The notes: generated from the letters alone by a model not told the origin. A stretch of 64,000 nt of DNA from Aquipseudomonas ullengensis (GCF_014174475.1 NZ_JACJUD010000001.1:1116001-1180000), one strand, 5' to 3'. Positions 52,494 through 61,288 are shown, counted from the first letter of the stretch. Translations and numbers: made by a program.

Positions 52494-53183
52494 GTGACGA
52501 CCGAGGCCCTGCGCCTTTCGCTGTTACAAGGCCACTGGTTCAGCCACCTGCCTGCTGCCCTGCAGGATGCGCTGCTGGCCGCCACATGTGAACGTAGCCT
52601 GGACGCCGGGCAGCGCCTGTTCCGCCGCGGCGATCCGCCCTGTGGTTTGTACGCCGTGCTGGAGGGCGCCATCCGTATCGGCGCGGTCAGCCGCACCGGC
52701 AAGGAAGCGTTGCTGACCCTGGTGGAAGCGCCGCAGTGGTTTGGCGAGATTTCTCTGTTCGATGGCCAGCCACGCACCCACGACGCCTTTGCCGAAGGCC
52801 CGACGCGCCTGTTGCTGGTGCCGCAGGCGGAGTTGCTGACGTTGCTCGAGCGTGAGCCCGCCTACTGGCGCGAGTTTGCCTTGCTGCTGAGCCAGAAACT
52901 GCGCCTGGCCTTCATTGCCCTGGAAGACATGAGCCTGCTGCCGGCAGCCCCGCGCCTGGCCCGGCGCCTGTTGTTGATGGCAGAGGGTTATGGCGAGACC
53001 GGCGAGCGGCGCAACCTGCATCTGGCCCAGGAGCAGCTCGCGCTGATGCTGGCCCTGTCGCGGCAAACTACCAATCAGATTCTCAAGGAGCTGCAGGCCC
53101 GCGGTGCGGTGCGCCTGAACTATGGCGAGATCGAGATCATCGACCTGCAGTTGTTGCGCCAGGCGGCGGACACCGACGGCTGA
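52494..53183 (+). CDS. Crp/Fnr-family transcriptional regulator
   Basis: GTG 52494 is preferred because GGAGAG lies 6 nt upstream; ATG 52452 would add 14 residues. 229 aa. Cyclic-nucleotide-binding fold: LDAGQRLFRRGDPPCGLYAVLEGAIRIGAV (abridged) and QWFGEISLFDGQPRTHDAFAE. The C-helix is followed by a winged helix with LALMLALSRQTTNQILKELQARGAVRL as the recognition region. There are no Cys clusters of FNR type, so a nucleotide or other ligand is more likely than iron-sulfur sensing. The target is unknown. Its stop codon abuts the stop of the convergent gene. Confidence 0.87.
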   Translation: MTTEALRLSLLQGHWFSHLPAALQDALLAATCERSLDAGQRLFRRGDPPCGLYAVLEGAIRIGAVSRTGKEALLTLVEAPQWFGEISLFDGQPRTHDAFAEGPTRLLLVPQAELLTLLEREPAYWREFALLLSQKLRLAFIALEDMSLLPAAPRLARRLLLMAEGYGETGERRNLHLAQEQLALMLALSRQTTNQILKELQARGAVRLNYGEIEIIDLQLLRQAADTDG

Positions 53184-54401
53184 TCAGGCCGACTGCAGCA
53201 AGCGCCCGGGGAAATGCTCGAGCAGCGTCACCGGTAGCCGCAGCAGGCGCGCGGCGCGGCTTTCCAGCAGGCTTTGCGGCGCCTGGTTGGCCGGTAGCTC
53301 AAGCAGCTGGGCGCAGAGGTTGAGCACCAGCGCTTCGCGGGAGAACACCCCGCTGCCCAGGGCGTAGTAAGCGGCGATCAGCTCGCGCAAGCCGAACGGC
53401 AGGCGCCAGCGGATGCGCAAGGCCGAGCCGAAACCTGCGGCGCGGCGGCTCATGGCCCGCTCGATCTGCTCGTTGCTCAGCTCGCCGCCGGCGTTCTGCC
53501 AGTCCTGCAGGCTGCGCAGCAGCGCCAGCTCGCCGATGTTGTGCAGCAGGCCGGCGGTGTAGCACAGCTCGTTGTCCAGGCGCAGCTGCGCGGCCAGCCA
53601 GTGGGCGATTTCGGCGCCGCGCTGGGCCTGTTCGCCGGTGTGGCTGGCCAACTCCGCCAGGCGTGGGTCCTGCAGCAGGGCGTTGCGCTGGATGGCCAGG
53701 CCCAGCACCAGGTTCAGGCTGCGCGCGATGCCCAGGCGTTGCAGGGCCTGGGACAGTGTCTGGCAGGGGCCGCTGCGCTGTTCGGCGGCGCTGTTGGCGG
53801 CGGCGATCAGGCGTGCGGTGATTTGCGGGTCGCGGGAGAACTCGGCGGCCAGCTCGCCCAGGTCCTGTTCACCGGCCTGCAGGCTGCGCGCCACGGCGTC
53901 GCGCACATCGGCCAGCAGCGGCGCGCCCTGGCCTTCTTCGCGCACGCTGTCGAGGTAGTGTTCGAGGTTGTCCACCAGCAGGGTCGGGGCGTTGGTGTCG
54001 GCCTGGTAACTCTCGCTGTGCAGCAGGGTTTGCAGGCGCTGGCGCAGGTGTTCGGCATTGAACGGTTTGGCCAGGTACGCGGCAGGCGCCAGTGGCAACA
54101 CGGCACGCACGCTGGAGGCGTCGACCCGGTTGCTGATCAGGATGTACGGCAGCGCCGGGGTGCGCGGATGGCGGCGCAGCTGGCGGAGCAGTTCGATGCC
54201 GTCGAGCCCGGCCAGTTCGCCATCGGCGATCACCAGGTCTGGCAGCTTGCGCCGACAGCGGGCCAGGGCGGCTGCGCCGTCGCTGACCTTGAGTATCTGG
54301 GCATCGTTGCGCGCATCGAGCACCAGTTGAGCCAGCAGGTCGGCAATCCAGGGGTTGGCCTCGGCTATGAGGATCTGCGGAGCGTTAGCCGGGGTGGACA
54401 T
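53184..54401 (-). CDS. Receiver-HDOD signalling protein
   Basis: 405 aa from ATG 54401 (AGAGG upstream). Receiver-like domain 1-120: ILIAEANPW stands where an acidic pair is normal, LVIADGELAG holds the candidate phospho-Asp, and AYLAKPF holds the Lys. The HDOD domain spans about 185-380 with LAAEFSRDPQITARLIAAANSAA and YTAGLLHNIGELALLRSL; there is no HD pair, as usual for HDOD. Such proteins act in signalling with unknown output. The stop codons of this gene and the Crp/Fnr-type gene are adjacent (TGATCA). Confidence 0.85.
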   Translation of the reverse strand: MSTPANAPQILIAEANPWIADLLAQLVLDARNDAQILKVSDGAAALARCRRKLPDLVIADGELAGLDGIELLRQLRRHPRTPALPYILISNRVDASSVRAVLPLAPAAYLAKPFNAEHLRQRLQTLLHSESYQADTNAPTLLVDNLEHYLDSVREEGQGAPLLADVRDAVARSLQAGEQDLGELAAEFSRDPQITARLIAAANSAAEQRSGPCQTLSQALQRLGIARSLNLVLGLAIQRNALLQDPRLAELASHTGEQAQRGAEIAHWLAAQLRLDNELCYTAGLLHNIGELALLRSLQDWQNAGGELSNEQIERAMSRRAAGFGSALRIRWRLPFGLRELIAAYYALGSGVFSREALVLNLCAQLLELPANQAPQSLLESRAARLLRLPVTLLEHFPGRLLQSA

Positions 54402-54588
54402 GGCAACCTCTGGAGTGATGGCAAAATAGTGGCGCAAGTCGAGTGGCGGCGCACAGTCTACGGATTGGCCAACGCGGCGCCAGCGCCGGCCGACGAAGCG
54501 GCGAGCACTTCGTCAGATTACCGCACGGTGTTCTGGTGTGGCGAGCGGGAGGCTCTATTTCAGGGGTTTCTGGCGTTCTTCGGAGCGC

Positions 54589-55149
54589 TTAGTCGCGGCT
54601 GGCGAGCTGCGGGGCGAGCAGCGCGAGGCTCGAGTCGAGGACTGCCTGCTGCTGCTCCGGGCTGGCCAGCATGCGTGCCAGCAGCAGTGCGCCGACGCAC
54701 TGGGCGATGATGGCCCAGGCCAGTTCGGGGTTTTCCAGCTCCGTTGCCCAGGCCTGCTGCAGGCGCACCAGCCAGTGTTCGGCGCGCTCGCGCACCGGCA
54801 ACTCGGCGCGAGCGATTTCCGCCCCCAGGCTGGGCAGCGCGCACCCGGCATCCGGCTGTTGCACGTGGGCGATGTTCAGGTACAGCTGCAGGCAGCGCTG
54901 CAAGCGGTCGCGGCCTGCACCGTTGTGCCCGAGCAACTCCAGGCTGTGGCTCAACTCGCGCTCGACGATGGCGCCGAACAGCTCGTTCTTCGACGGAAAG
55001 TGGCTGTAGAAGGCGCCGCCGCTGAGGCCAATGGCTTTCATCAGGCCATCCACGCCGGTGCTGGCGAAGCCGCCGTGCTTGGCAATGGCGCTGCTGCTGG
55101 CGAGCAGCTTCTCGCGGGTCTGGGCTTTGTGGTCGGGGGAATAGCGCAC
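54589..55149 (-). CDS. TetR-family repressor
   Basis: GTG 55149 is chosen for GGAGG 5 nt upstream; an ATG at 55197 would run into the operator. 186 aa. The N-terminal helix-turn-helix is KLLASSSAIAKHGGFASTGVDGLMKAIGLSGGAFYSHFPSKNELF (abridged to its key elements: GFASTGVDGLMKAIGLS and GAFYSHFPSK). The C-terminal ligand domain has QPDAGCALPSLGAEIAR, typical of the AcrR/DUF-type regulators of fatty-acyl or quinone responses. It diverges from the SDR gene over an operator palindrome and should control both itself and that gene. Confidence 0.88.
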   Translation of the reverse strand: MRYSPDHKAQTREKLLASSSAIAKHGGFASTGVDGLMKAIGLSGGAFYSHFPSKNELFGAIVERELSHSLELLGHNGAGRDRLQRCLQLYLNIAHVQQPDAGCALPSLGAEIARAELPVRERAEHWLVRLQQAWATELENPELAWAIIAQCVGALLLARMLASPEQQQAVLDSSLALLAPQLASRD

Positions 55150-55197
55150 CCGGGCCTCCGTTGCGGTACTGGCTTGACGATGGGGAAAGCGTAGCAT

Positions 55198-55222
55198 AAC
55201 GTTCGTTTGGTAAACGATCGTT
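55198..55222. promoter_or_regulatory. Operator palindrome of the TetR-type repressor
   Basis: The half-sites TCGTTT (55203-55208) and AAACGA (55212-55217) around GGT are perfectly symmetric. Outer AACG and CGTT extend the dyad to 25 bp with one mismatched pair. A second perfect palindrome, TAAACGATCGTTTA, overlaps it at 55211-55224. The site lies between the divergent start codons. Confidence 0.75.
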
Positions 55223-55241
55223 TATTAAAGAGGTCTAGAGC

Positions 55242-55982
55242 ATGAGCACGCCGTCCAACGATAAGAAAGTGGTGCTGGTCATCGGCGCGGGTGACGCCAC
55301 TGGTGGCGCCATCGCCAAGCGCTTCGCCCGCGAGGGCTACATTGCCTGCGTAACCCGGCGCAGCGCCGACAAGCTGCAACCGCTGGTGGACGAGATCCGC
55401 GCGGCCGGTGGCGAGGCCCATGGCTTTGCCTCCGATGCGCGCAAGGAAGAGGAGGTCGCTGCGCTGGTCGAGCAGATCGAAAGCGAGATCGGCGCGATTG
55501 AGGCCTTCGTCTTCAACATCGGCGCCAACGTGCCCTGCAGCATTCTCGAAGAGACCGCGCGCAAGTATTTCAAGATCTGGGAAATGGCCTGCTTCTCCGC
55601 CTTCCTCACCGGCCAGGCGGTGGCGCGGCGCATGGTCACGCGGGGTCGCGGCACCATTCTGTTTACCGGTGCTACCGCGGGCCTGCGCGGCGCCTCGCAT
55701 TTCGCTGCCTTCGCCGGCGCCAAGCATGGCGTCCGCGCCCTGGCGCAAAGCATGGCGCGTGAGCTGGGGCCGTTGAATATCCACGTTGGCCATGTGGTGG
55801 TGGACGGCGCCATCGACACCGCGTTTATCCGCGACACCTTCCCGGCCATCTATGCGCGCAAGGACCAGGACGGCATCCTCAACCCCGAGCATATCGCCGA
55901 CAGCTACTGGTTCCTGCACGCCCAGCCGCGTGATGCCTGGACGTTCGAGCTGGACCTGCGCCCCTGGATCGAGAAGTGGTGA
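55242..55982 (+). CDS. Short-chain dehydrogenase-like protein lacking Ser-Tyr catalytic residues
   Basis: 246 aa with AGAGGTC upstream. Rossmann fold: VVLVIGAGDATGGAIAKRFAREG replaces the canonical TGxxxGIG loop, with FNIGANVPCS as the NNAG equivalent. At the active site, FTGATAGLRGASHFAAFAGAKHGVRAL has Phe157 where the catalytic Tyr is expected (FxxxK, K161 kept) and Ala or Thr near 144-145 where Ser is expected. The end LDLRPWIEKW is conserved-looking. It may be a non-catalytic or altered-chemistry SDR. It is under the adjacent TetR-type repressor and precedes an isomerase gene by 90 bp. Confidence 0.85.
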   Translation: MSTPSNDKKVVLVIGAGDATGGAIAKRFAREGYIACVTRRSADKLQPLVDEIRAAGGEAHGFASDARKEEEVAALVEQIESEIGAIEAFVFNIGANVPCSILEETARKYFKIWEMACFSAFLTGQAVARRMVTRGRGTILFTGATAGLRGASHFAAFAGAKHGVRALAQSMARELGPLNIHVGHVVVDGAIDTAFIRDTFPAIYARKDQDGILNPEHIADSYWFLHAQPRDAWTFELDLRPWIEKW

Positions 55983-56072
55983 CGTGCATTGACCCGCTAC
56001 GCGACGCCTAGCCTGAACGCCGCTCGCTGGGTCGCGGTACCTCGTTAGAACAATCACAAGAGAGAGCCATTC

Positions 56073-56666
56073 ATGAGCAAATCCGTCGAGTTCTACTTCG
56101 ACTTTGGCAGCCCCACCACCTACCTGGCCTGGACCCAGTTGCCGGGCATCTGCGCGGCGCACGGTGCCGAGCTGATCTACAAGCCGATGCTGCTGGGCGG
56201 CGTGTTCCAGGCCACGCACAACGCCTCGCCGATCACCATTCCGAGCAAGGGCCGCTTCATGATGCAGGACCTGCAGCGCTTCGCCCGGCGCTACCAGGTG
56301 CCGATGCAGTTCAACCCGCATTTCCCGATCAACACCCTGGGCCTGATGCGCGGCGCGGTGGCCGTGCAGCAGCGTATGCCAGAGCGCTTCGAGGCCTATC
56401 TGACGACGGTGTTCAAGGCCATGTGGGTGGATGCGCTGAACCTGGGCGACCTGGCGGTGCTGGGCAAGGTGCTCGGCGAGGCGGGCTTCGATGCCCCGGC
56501 GCTGCTGGCGCTGACGGCCGAGCAGGAGGTGAAGGACACCCTCAAGGCCACCACCGAGGAAGCGGTGAAACGTGGCGTGTTCGGCGCGCCGAGCATGTTC
56601 GTCGGCAACGAGTTGTTCTTCGGTCAGGACCGCCTGGACTTCGTTGAAGAAGCTCTGCAGGCCTGA
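56073..56666 (+). CDS. 2-hydroxychromene-2-carboxylate isomerase family (DsbA-like, kappa GST)
   Basis: 197 aa with AAGAGAGAG upstream. The thioredoxin-fold start EFYFDFGSPTTYLAWTQLP holds the Ser used by kappa-class GST and HCCA isomerases instead of the CxxC of DsbA. The C-terminal VFGAPSMFVGNELFFGQDRLDFVEEAL is the usual cis-Pro strand and last helix. NahD-type relatives isomerise a step of naphthalene breakdown using glutathione; no other pathway gene is present here, so this is more likely a general GSH-dependent isomerase or transferase linked to the SDR. Confidence 0.9.
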   Translation: MSKSVEFYFDFGSPTTYLAWTQLPGICAAHGAELIYKPMLLGGVFQATHNASPITIPSKGRFMMQDLQRFARRYQVPMQFNPHFPINTLGLMRGAVAVQQRMPERFEAYLTTVFKAMWVDALNLGDLAVLGKVLGEAGFDAPALLALTAEQEVKDTLKATTEEAVKRGVFGAPSMFVGNELFFGQDRLDFVEEALQA

Positions 56667-56694
56667 GCAGCAGGAATACGCGATGCCTGCTTTG

Positions 56695-56754
56695 GTAGCC
56701 CGGATGCAATCCGGGGGGCTGAGCTGCCTGCTTCCCGGATTGCATCCGGGCTAC
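56695..56754. repeat. Perfect inverted-repeat element (GTAGCCCGGATGCAATCCGG type)
   Basis: A 21-bp arm at 56695-56715, starting GTAGCCCGGATGCAATCCGG, is exactly complementary to 56734-56754, separated by 18 bp. This is a known kind of dispersed element in Pseudomonas-like genomes (GTAGCCCGGATGCAATCCGGG repeats). It is located between convergent genes, 28 bp after the isomerase stop. Confidence 0.85.
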
Positions 56755-56773
56755 GGCGCGTCATTTGCCAGGC

Positions 56774-56799
56774 AAAAAAAGGCCCGCTTGCGCGGGCCT
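56774..56799 (-). terminator. Rho-independent terminator of gabT
   Basis: On the minus strand, AGGCCCGC-GCAA-GCGGGCCT is followed by TTTTTT. The 8-bp stem lies 80 bp after the gabT stop. Confidence 0.85.
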
Positions 56800-56879
56800 C
56801 AAGGAAACGCCTGGCCTGGTGAGCATCAGGCGAATTCTGTGTGGCATCCGGCAGGAGCGCGGATGCCACGGCAGAGCAG

Positions 56880-58160
56880 TTACGCCAGTTCGTCGAAGCA
56901 CTCGGCGACGATGGCAATACCCTTTTCCAGCTGGGCATCGGGAATGGTGACCGGCATCAGGAAGCGCACCACGTTGTAGTAGGTGCCGCACGACAGCAGG
57001 ATCAGACCCTTCTCGCGCGCCTTGGCAACGATCTTGCCGGTCAGCTCGGCGGCCGGCTTGTTGTGGTCGCCGCCTTCGAACAGTTCGATGGCGATCATCG
57101 AGCCCAGGCCGCGCACGTCACCGATGACCTTGTGTTTGGCCGCGATGTCGCGCAGGCCGGCCTTGAGCTTCTCGCCCAGGGCCTGGCTGCGTTGCAGCAG
57201 GTTCTCTTCGTCGAACACTTTCAGCACGGCCAGGGCCGCGGCGCAGGCGATCGGGCTGCCGGCATAGGTGCCACCCAGGCCGCCGGGAGCGATGGCGTCC
57301 ATGATTTCGGCCTTGCCGCACACGCCGGAGATCGGGAAACCACCGCCGACCGATTTGGCGAAGGTGGTCAGGTCAGGCACGGCGCCCAGTTGTTCGGTGG
57401 CGAAGAAGGTGCCGGTACGGCCGGCGCCGGTCTGCACTTCGTCGGCGATCAGCAGGATGCCGTGCTGGTCGCACAGGGCGCGCAGACGCAGCATAAAGGC
57501 CTTGGAGTTGACGTAGAAACCACCTTCGCCCTGCACCGGCTCGATGATGATGGCGGCGATGTCCTGCGGCTGCGCGTCGTTCTTGAAGATGCGCTCGATG
57601 CTGGCGATCGACTCGTCTTCGCTGACGCCGTGGATTTCGCACGGGGCGATGGCGCGGTACACGCCAGCGGGCATCAGGCCCATGCCGGCGGAGTAGGGCA
57701 CCACTTTGCCGGTCAGGCTCAGGGTCATCATGGTGCGGCCGTGGTAGGCGCCGGTGAAGGCGATCACGCCGGCACGGCCGGTGGCGGCACGGGCGATCTT
57801 CACGGCGTTCTCGACGGCTTCGGAGCCAGAGGTGACCAGCAGGGTTTTCTTGGCGAAGTCACCCGGTACGCGCTTGGCGATTTCTTCGCAGAGCTCGATG
57901 TAGGGTTCGTAGGCCAGCACCTGGAAGCAGGTGTGCGACAGCTTGGTCAGCTGCTCCTGCACGGCGGCAACCACTTTCGGGTGCAGGTGACCGGTGTTGA
58001 GTACCGCGATACCGCCGGCGAAGTCGATGAACTCGCGGCCTTCGACGTCCCACACGGTGGCGTTTTCGGCGCGCTCGGCGACGATCGGGTGGATCTGGCC
58101 CACGCCACGCGGAACAGCGGCGGCACGGCGTTGCAGGATGGATTCGTTGGTTTTGCTCAT
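56880..58160 (-). CDS. gabT: 4-aminobutyrate aminotransferase
   Basis: 426 aa PLP-dependent class III aminotransferase. It converts GABA and 2-oxoglutarate to succinate semialdehyde and glutamate. Visible: GGIAVLNTGHLHPKVVAAV, SGSEAVENAVKIARAATGR (phosphate cup), AFTGAYHGRTMMTLSLTG, IIEPVQGEGGFYV, LIADEVQTGAGRTG (Asp that binds the pyridine N) and TFAKSVGGGFPISGV (PLP Lys). Length is standard. GabD is the neighbour upstream, separated by a 346-bp gap with a repeat element, so the two may not form a simple operon. Confidence 0.96.
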   Translation of the reverse strand: MSKTNESILQRRAAAVPRGVGQIHPIVAERAENATVWDVEGREFIDFAGGIAVLNTGHLHPKVVAAVQEQLTKLSHTCFQVLAYEPYIELCEEIAKRVPGDFAKKTLLVTSGSEAVENAVKIARAATGRAGVIAFTGAYHGRTMMTLSLTGKVVPYSAGMGLMPAGVYRAIAPCEIHGVSEDESIASIERIFKNDAQPQDIAAIIIEPVQGEGGFYVNSKAFMLRLRALCDQHGILLIADEVQTGAGRTGTFFATEQLGAVPDLTTFAKSVGGGFPISGVCGKAEIMDAIAPGGLGGTYAGSPIACAAALAVLKVFDEENLLQRSQALGEKLKAGLRDIAAKHKVIGDVRGLGSMIAIELFEGGDHNKPAAELTGKIVAKAREKGLILLSCGTYYNVVRFLMPVTIPDAQLEKGIAIVAECFDELA

Positions 58161-58365
58161 GTTTTCCTCATCGACCGCGTCGTTTGCGCGGCTGTGTCCA
58201 AGGATGATGACGACGGGCGGGAAACGCGGCAGCTAACGATGATCGAACTGCCAGTCTCCTGCCGATACGTCTGCAGGGTTCGCCGGTGCCACCACCGGAA
58301 ACGCCGACGCCGGCTGACGCAGCTCTTGCCTGTCAGCCGACACCCACGGAAATTCAACACTCAAT
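58161..58365. other. gabT leader region
   Basis: 205 bp left of the MITE-like element. It should include the gabT ribosome site (GAGGAAAAC just upstream of the ATG on the minus strand) and probably a promoter. No gene is supported. Confidence 0.4.
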
Positions 58366-58506
58366 AAAACGGTTTAGGGCGCTGCGAGCTAGCGTCAGGC
58401 AAGGCGCAATCGGGCGAGAGCGCGGAGTTTACGAGCTGTAAATGAGCAGCTCGAGCCCGATTGCAACGCTGCATGCGCGACGCGCAGCAAGCCATAGATC
58501 CGTTTT
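58366..58506. repeat. MITE-like element between gabD and gabT
   Basis: The element starts AAAACGG (58366-58372) and ends CCGTTTT (58500-58506), terminal inverted repeats of 7 bp. Inside are GCAATCGGGC and GCCCGATTGC, also inverted, around a TTTACGAGCTGTAAA palindrome. Total 141 bp, no open reading frame. It ends at the base before the gabD stop codon. Confidence 0.7.
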
Positions 58507-59958
58507 TCAAATACCGCCGAGGCAGAGGTATTTAATCTCCAGATAGTCTTCGATGCCGTACTTGGAGCCTTCACGGCCCAGGCCGGAGGCTTTCATGCCG
58601 CCGAACGGCGCCACTTCGTTGGAGATCAGGCCGGTGTTGATGCCGACCATGCCGTATTCCAGGGCCTCGGCCACGCGGAACACGCGACCCAGGTCGCGGG
58701 CATAGAAGTAGGAGGCCAGGCCGAACTCGGTGTCGTTGGACATGGCGATCACATCGGCCTCGTCCTTGAAGCGGAACAGCGGGGCCAGCGGGCCGAAGGT
58801 TTCTTCCTTGGCCACGGCGGCGTTCTTCGGCACGTCGACCAGGATGGTCGGCTCGAAGAAGCTGCCGCCCAGGGCGTGCGGCTTGCCACCGAAGACCAGT
58901 TTGGCGCCCTTGCTGACGGCGTCCTCGATGTGTTCTTGGACCTTGGCCACGGCCTTGCCGTCGATCAGCGGGCCGGTGGTGGTGCCGTTTTCCAGACCGT
59001 TGCCGATCTGCAGCTTGGCCACTGCGACTTTCAGCTTCTCGACGAAGGCGTCGTACACGCTGTCCTGGATGTACAGGCGGTTGGCGCAGACGCAGGTCTG
59101 GCCGTTGTTGCGGAACTTGGAGATCAGCGCGCCGTCGACGGCGGCATCCAGGTCGGCGTCGTCGAAGACGATGAACGGCGCGTTGCCGCCCAGCTCCAGG
59201 GACACCTTCTTGATGTCGTGGGCGCATTCGGCCATCAGCTGGCGACCGATTTCGGTGGAGCCGGTGAAGCTCAGCTTGCGCACGATCGGGTTGCTGGTCA
59301 GCTCGGAGCCGATGTCGCCGGCGCTGCCGGTGACCACGCTGAACACGCCAGCAGGGATGCCGGCGCGGTGCGCCAGTTCGGCCAGGGCCAGGGCGGAGTA
59401 CGGGGTCTGCGAGGCGGGCTTGAGCACCATGGTGCAGCCGGCGGCCAGGGCCGGGCCGGCCTTGCGGGTGATCATCGCTGCCGGGAAGTTCCATGGGGTG
59501 ATGGCAGCGGTCACGCCGATCGGCTGCTTGATCACGATCAGGCGCTTGTCGGGCTGGTGGCCCGGAATCACGTCGCCATAGACACGCTTGGCTTCTTCGG
59601 CGAACCACTCGAGGAACGAGGCGGCGTAGGCAATTTCGCCCTTGGCTTCGGCCAGCGGCTTGCCTTGTTCGAGGGTCATCAGGCGGCCGAGGTCGTCCTG
59701 GTGTTCGATCATCAGTTCGAACCAGCGGCGCAGTTTGCCGGCACGCTCTTTGGCGGTCAGGGCACGCCAGGCCGGCAGGGCCTTGTCGGCCGCTTCGATG
59801 GCACGGCGGGTCTCGGCGGCGCCCATCTTCGGCACGCTGCCGATGATTTCACCAGTGGCCGGGTTGTTGACCTTGATGGTCTGGCCGCTATCGGCGTCCA
59901 GCCAGGTGCCATTGACATAGGCTTGCTGGCGGAACAGTTGGGCGTCTTTGAGTTGCAT
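58507..59958 (-). CDS. gabD: NADP-dependent succinate-semialdehyde dehydrogenase
   Basis: 483 aa from ATG 59958 (GGAG upstream), equal to the E. coli GabD length within one residue. Aldehyde dehydrogenase fold: ITPWNFPAAMITRKAGPALAAGCTMVLKPAS (abridged), SFTGSTEIGRQLM, LELGGNAPFIVFDDADLDAAV with the general base Glu, and NNGQTCVCANRLYI with the catalytic Cys. It oxidises succinate semialdehyde to succinate, completing the GABA shunt started by GabT. Confidence 0.96.
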   Translation of the reverse strand: MQLKDAQLFRQQAYVNGTWLDADSGQTIKVNNPATGEIIGSVPKMGAAETRRAIEAADKALPAWRALTAKERAGKLRRWFELMIEHQDDLGRLMTLEQGKPLAEAKGEIAYAASFLEWFAEEAKRVYGDVIPGHQPDKRLIVIKQPIGVTAAITPWNFPAAMITRKAGPALAAGCTMVLKPASQTPYSALALAELAHRAGIPAGVFSVVTGSAGDIGSELTSNPIVRKLSFTGSTEIGRQLMAECAHDIKKVSLELGGNAPFIVFDDADLDAAVDGALISKFRNNGQTCVCANRLYIQDSVYDAFVEKLKVAVAKLQIGNGLENGTTTGPLIDGKAVAKVQEHIEDAVSKGAKLVFGGKPHALGGSFFEPTILVDVPKNAAVAKEETFGPLAPLFRFKDEADVIAMSNDTEFGLASYFYARDLGRVFRVAEALEYGMVGINTGLISNEVAPFGGMKASGLGREGSKYGIEDYLEIKYLCLGGI

Positions 59959-60277
59959 AGTGTTCTCCGGGTGCATGGCGCCGACGGTGCAGGCAATCAG
60001 GCAAATGGCGGGCAGCAGAATGCAGTGCCCAGCGTTTGAAATGTCACACGAATGCTAGGGCCAGCTCCGGCAAAGGGCAATAGGTATGTTCGATAAAACC
60101 AACAAAATAGCGAAAAAGTATGAACACCCCTGCGCTGCACCGGGTTTCCTGCGGATTAGCTCGCCAGCATGGCCGGCCTTGGGCTCAGCGGTACGGGCGT
60201 GCCAGTGCGGGGCAATGCTGGCTGTTCAAGATCACGAACATCAATGACGCGCCATCAGATGGCGCGGTCCGGGCTTT
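59959..60277. other. gabD upstream region and AraC gene end
   Basis: 319 bp with no gene. The right part holds the hairpin CGCGCCAT-CAG-ATGGCGCG (60248-60266), a possible terminator for the AraC-type gene although a T-run is lacking. An AT-rich area at 60080-60125 (minus-strand TTTTTCGCTATTTTGTTGG region) is where the gabD promoter probably lies. Confidence 0.45.
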
Positions 60278-61288
60278 TTAGTGGCCCGGCAGGCTGTCGC
60301 GGTACTGGCTCGGGCTCTGCCCGCTCCAGCGTTTGAAGGCGCGGCTGAAGCTGCTGCTGTCGGCGAAACCGAGCAGGTAGGCGATCTCGCTGATCGAGCA
60401 GTCCTGGGCGCGCAGGTGTTGCAGGGCGAGGGCGTGGCGGGTGTCGGCGAGCACCTGTTCGTAGCTGCTGCCCTCGTCACTGAGGTGGCGTTGCAGGCTG
60501 CGCAGGCTCAGGTGCAGGCCGTTGGCGAGGGCTTCGGCGGAGGGCTCGCCGTTTGGCAGGCGCTGTTCCAGGGCGCGGCGCAGGCGACGGCTCCAGGTGT
60601 CGGGTTGCAGGGCTTCGAGGCGTTTCTGCAGCACGGCCTCGTTGTGTGCGGCGAGTTCCGGGTTGCCGTCTTCCAGCGGTTGTTCGAGGTCGGCGAGGGC
60701 AAACACCAGCACATCCTCGGCTGCACCGAAGTGCAGCGGGGCACGGAAGACTTCCTGCCAGGGCTGTGGATTGGCCGGCGTCGGCCGGCGCAGGTGCACG
60801 GCCAGCGGCGCGTAGTCGCGGCCCAGGCGGTTGCGGCAGGTGCGCACGTAGATGGCGGCGAAGGCGTCGATGGCTTCCGGCGCAGGCGGCAGGTTGCCGG
60901 GCGGCAGGCGCAGGTGGAATTCGCAGGTGTCACCGACATGGCGCAGCTCCAGCTCCAGGGCATCGCTGACCACCTGGTGGTAGCGCACGATGCGCTCGAA
61001 CACTTCGCGCAGGCTGCCGCTGGCGACCAGAGCCAGGCCCAGGGCATGGAAGGTGGTGGGGGCGACATGCCGCGAGGTATTCAAGCCCAGCGCCGGGTCA
61101 CCGCTGGCGGCCACGGCCAGTTGCCACAGGCGCGTGGTGGCGGACAGCGGGTAGCGCGCGTTGGGGTCGTCGAGCTGCGCCGGGTCGAGGCCGGCCTCGC
61201 GGCACAGGGCGGCGCTGTCGAGGCCGAGGCCGTCGAGTTGACGGCGCAGGGCGCGGGTCCAGCTGGCCAGGGTGGTGGGTTCAGTCAT
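60278..61288 (-). CDS. AraC-family transcriptional regulator (Arabinose_bd/OruR type)
   Basis: 336 aa from ATG 61288. The N-terminal 200 residues match the Arabinose_bd-type ligand domain: GLDPAQLDDPNARYPLSATTRLWQLAV, ALGLNTSRHVAPTTFHALGLALVAS. The C-terminal DNA-binding domain has two helix-turn-helices: LHLSLRSLQRHLSDEGSSYEQVLADTRHALALQHL (abridged) and SISEIAYLLGFADSSSFSRAFKRWSGQSPSQYR. It diverges from the desaturase gene and is likely its regulator, since such pairs occur in lipid and alkane genes. Confidence 0.9.
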   Translation of the reverse strand: MTEPTTLASWTRALRRQLDGLGLDSAALCREAGLDPAQLDDPNARYPLSATTRLWQLAVAASGDPALGLNTSRHVAPTTFHALGLALVASGSLREVFERIVRYHQVVSDALELELRHVGDTCEFHLRLPPGNLPPAPEAIDAFAAIYVRTCRNRLGRDYAPLAVHLRRPTPANPQPWQEVFRAPLHFGAAEDVLVFALADLEQPLEDGNPELAAHNEAVLQKRLEALQPDTWSRRLRRALEQRLPNGEPSAEALANGLHLSLRSLQRHLSDEGSSYEQVLADTRHALALQHLRAQDCSISEIAYLLGFADSSSFSRAFKRWSGQSPSQYRDSLPGH

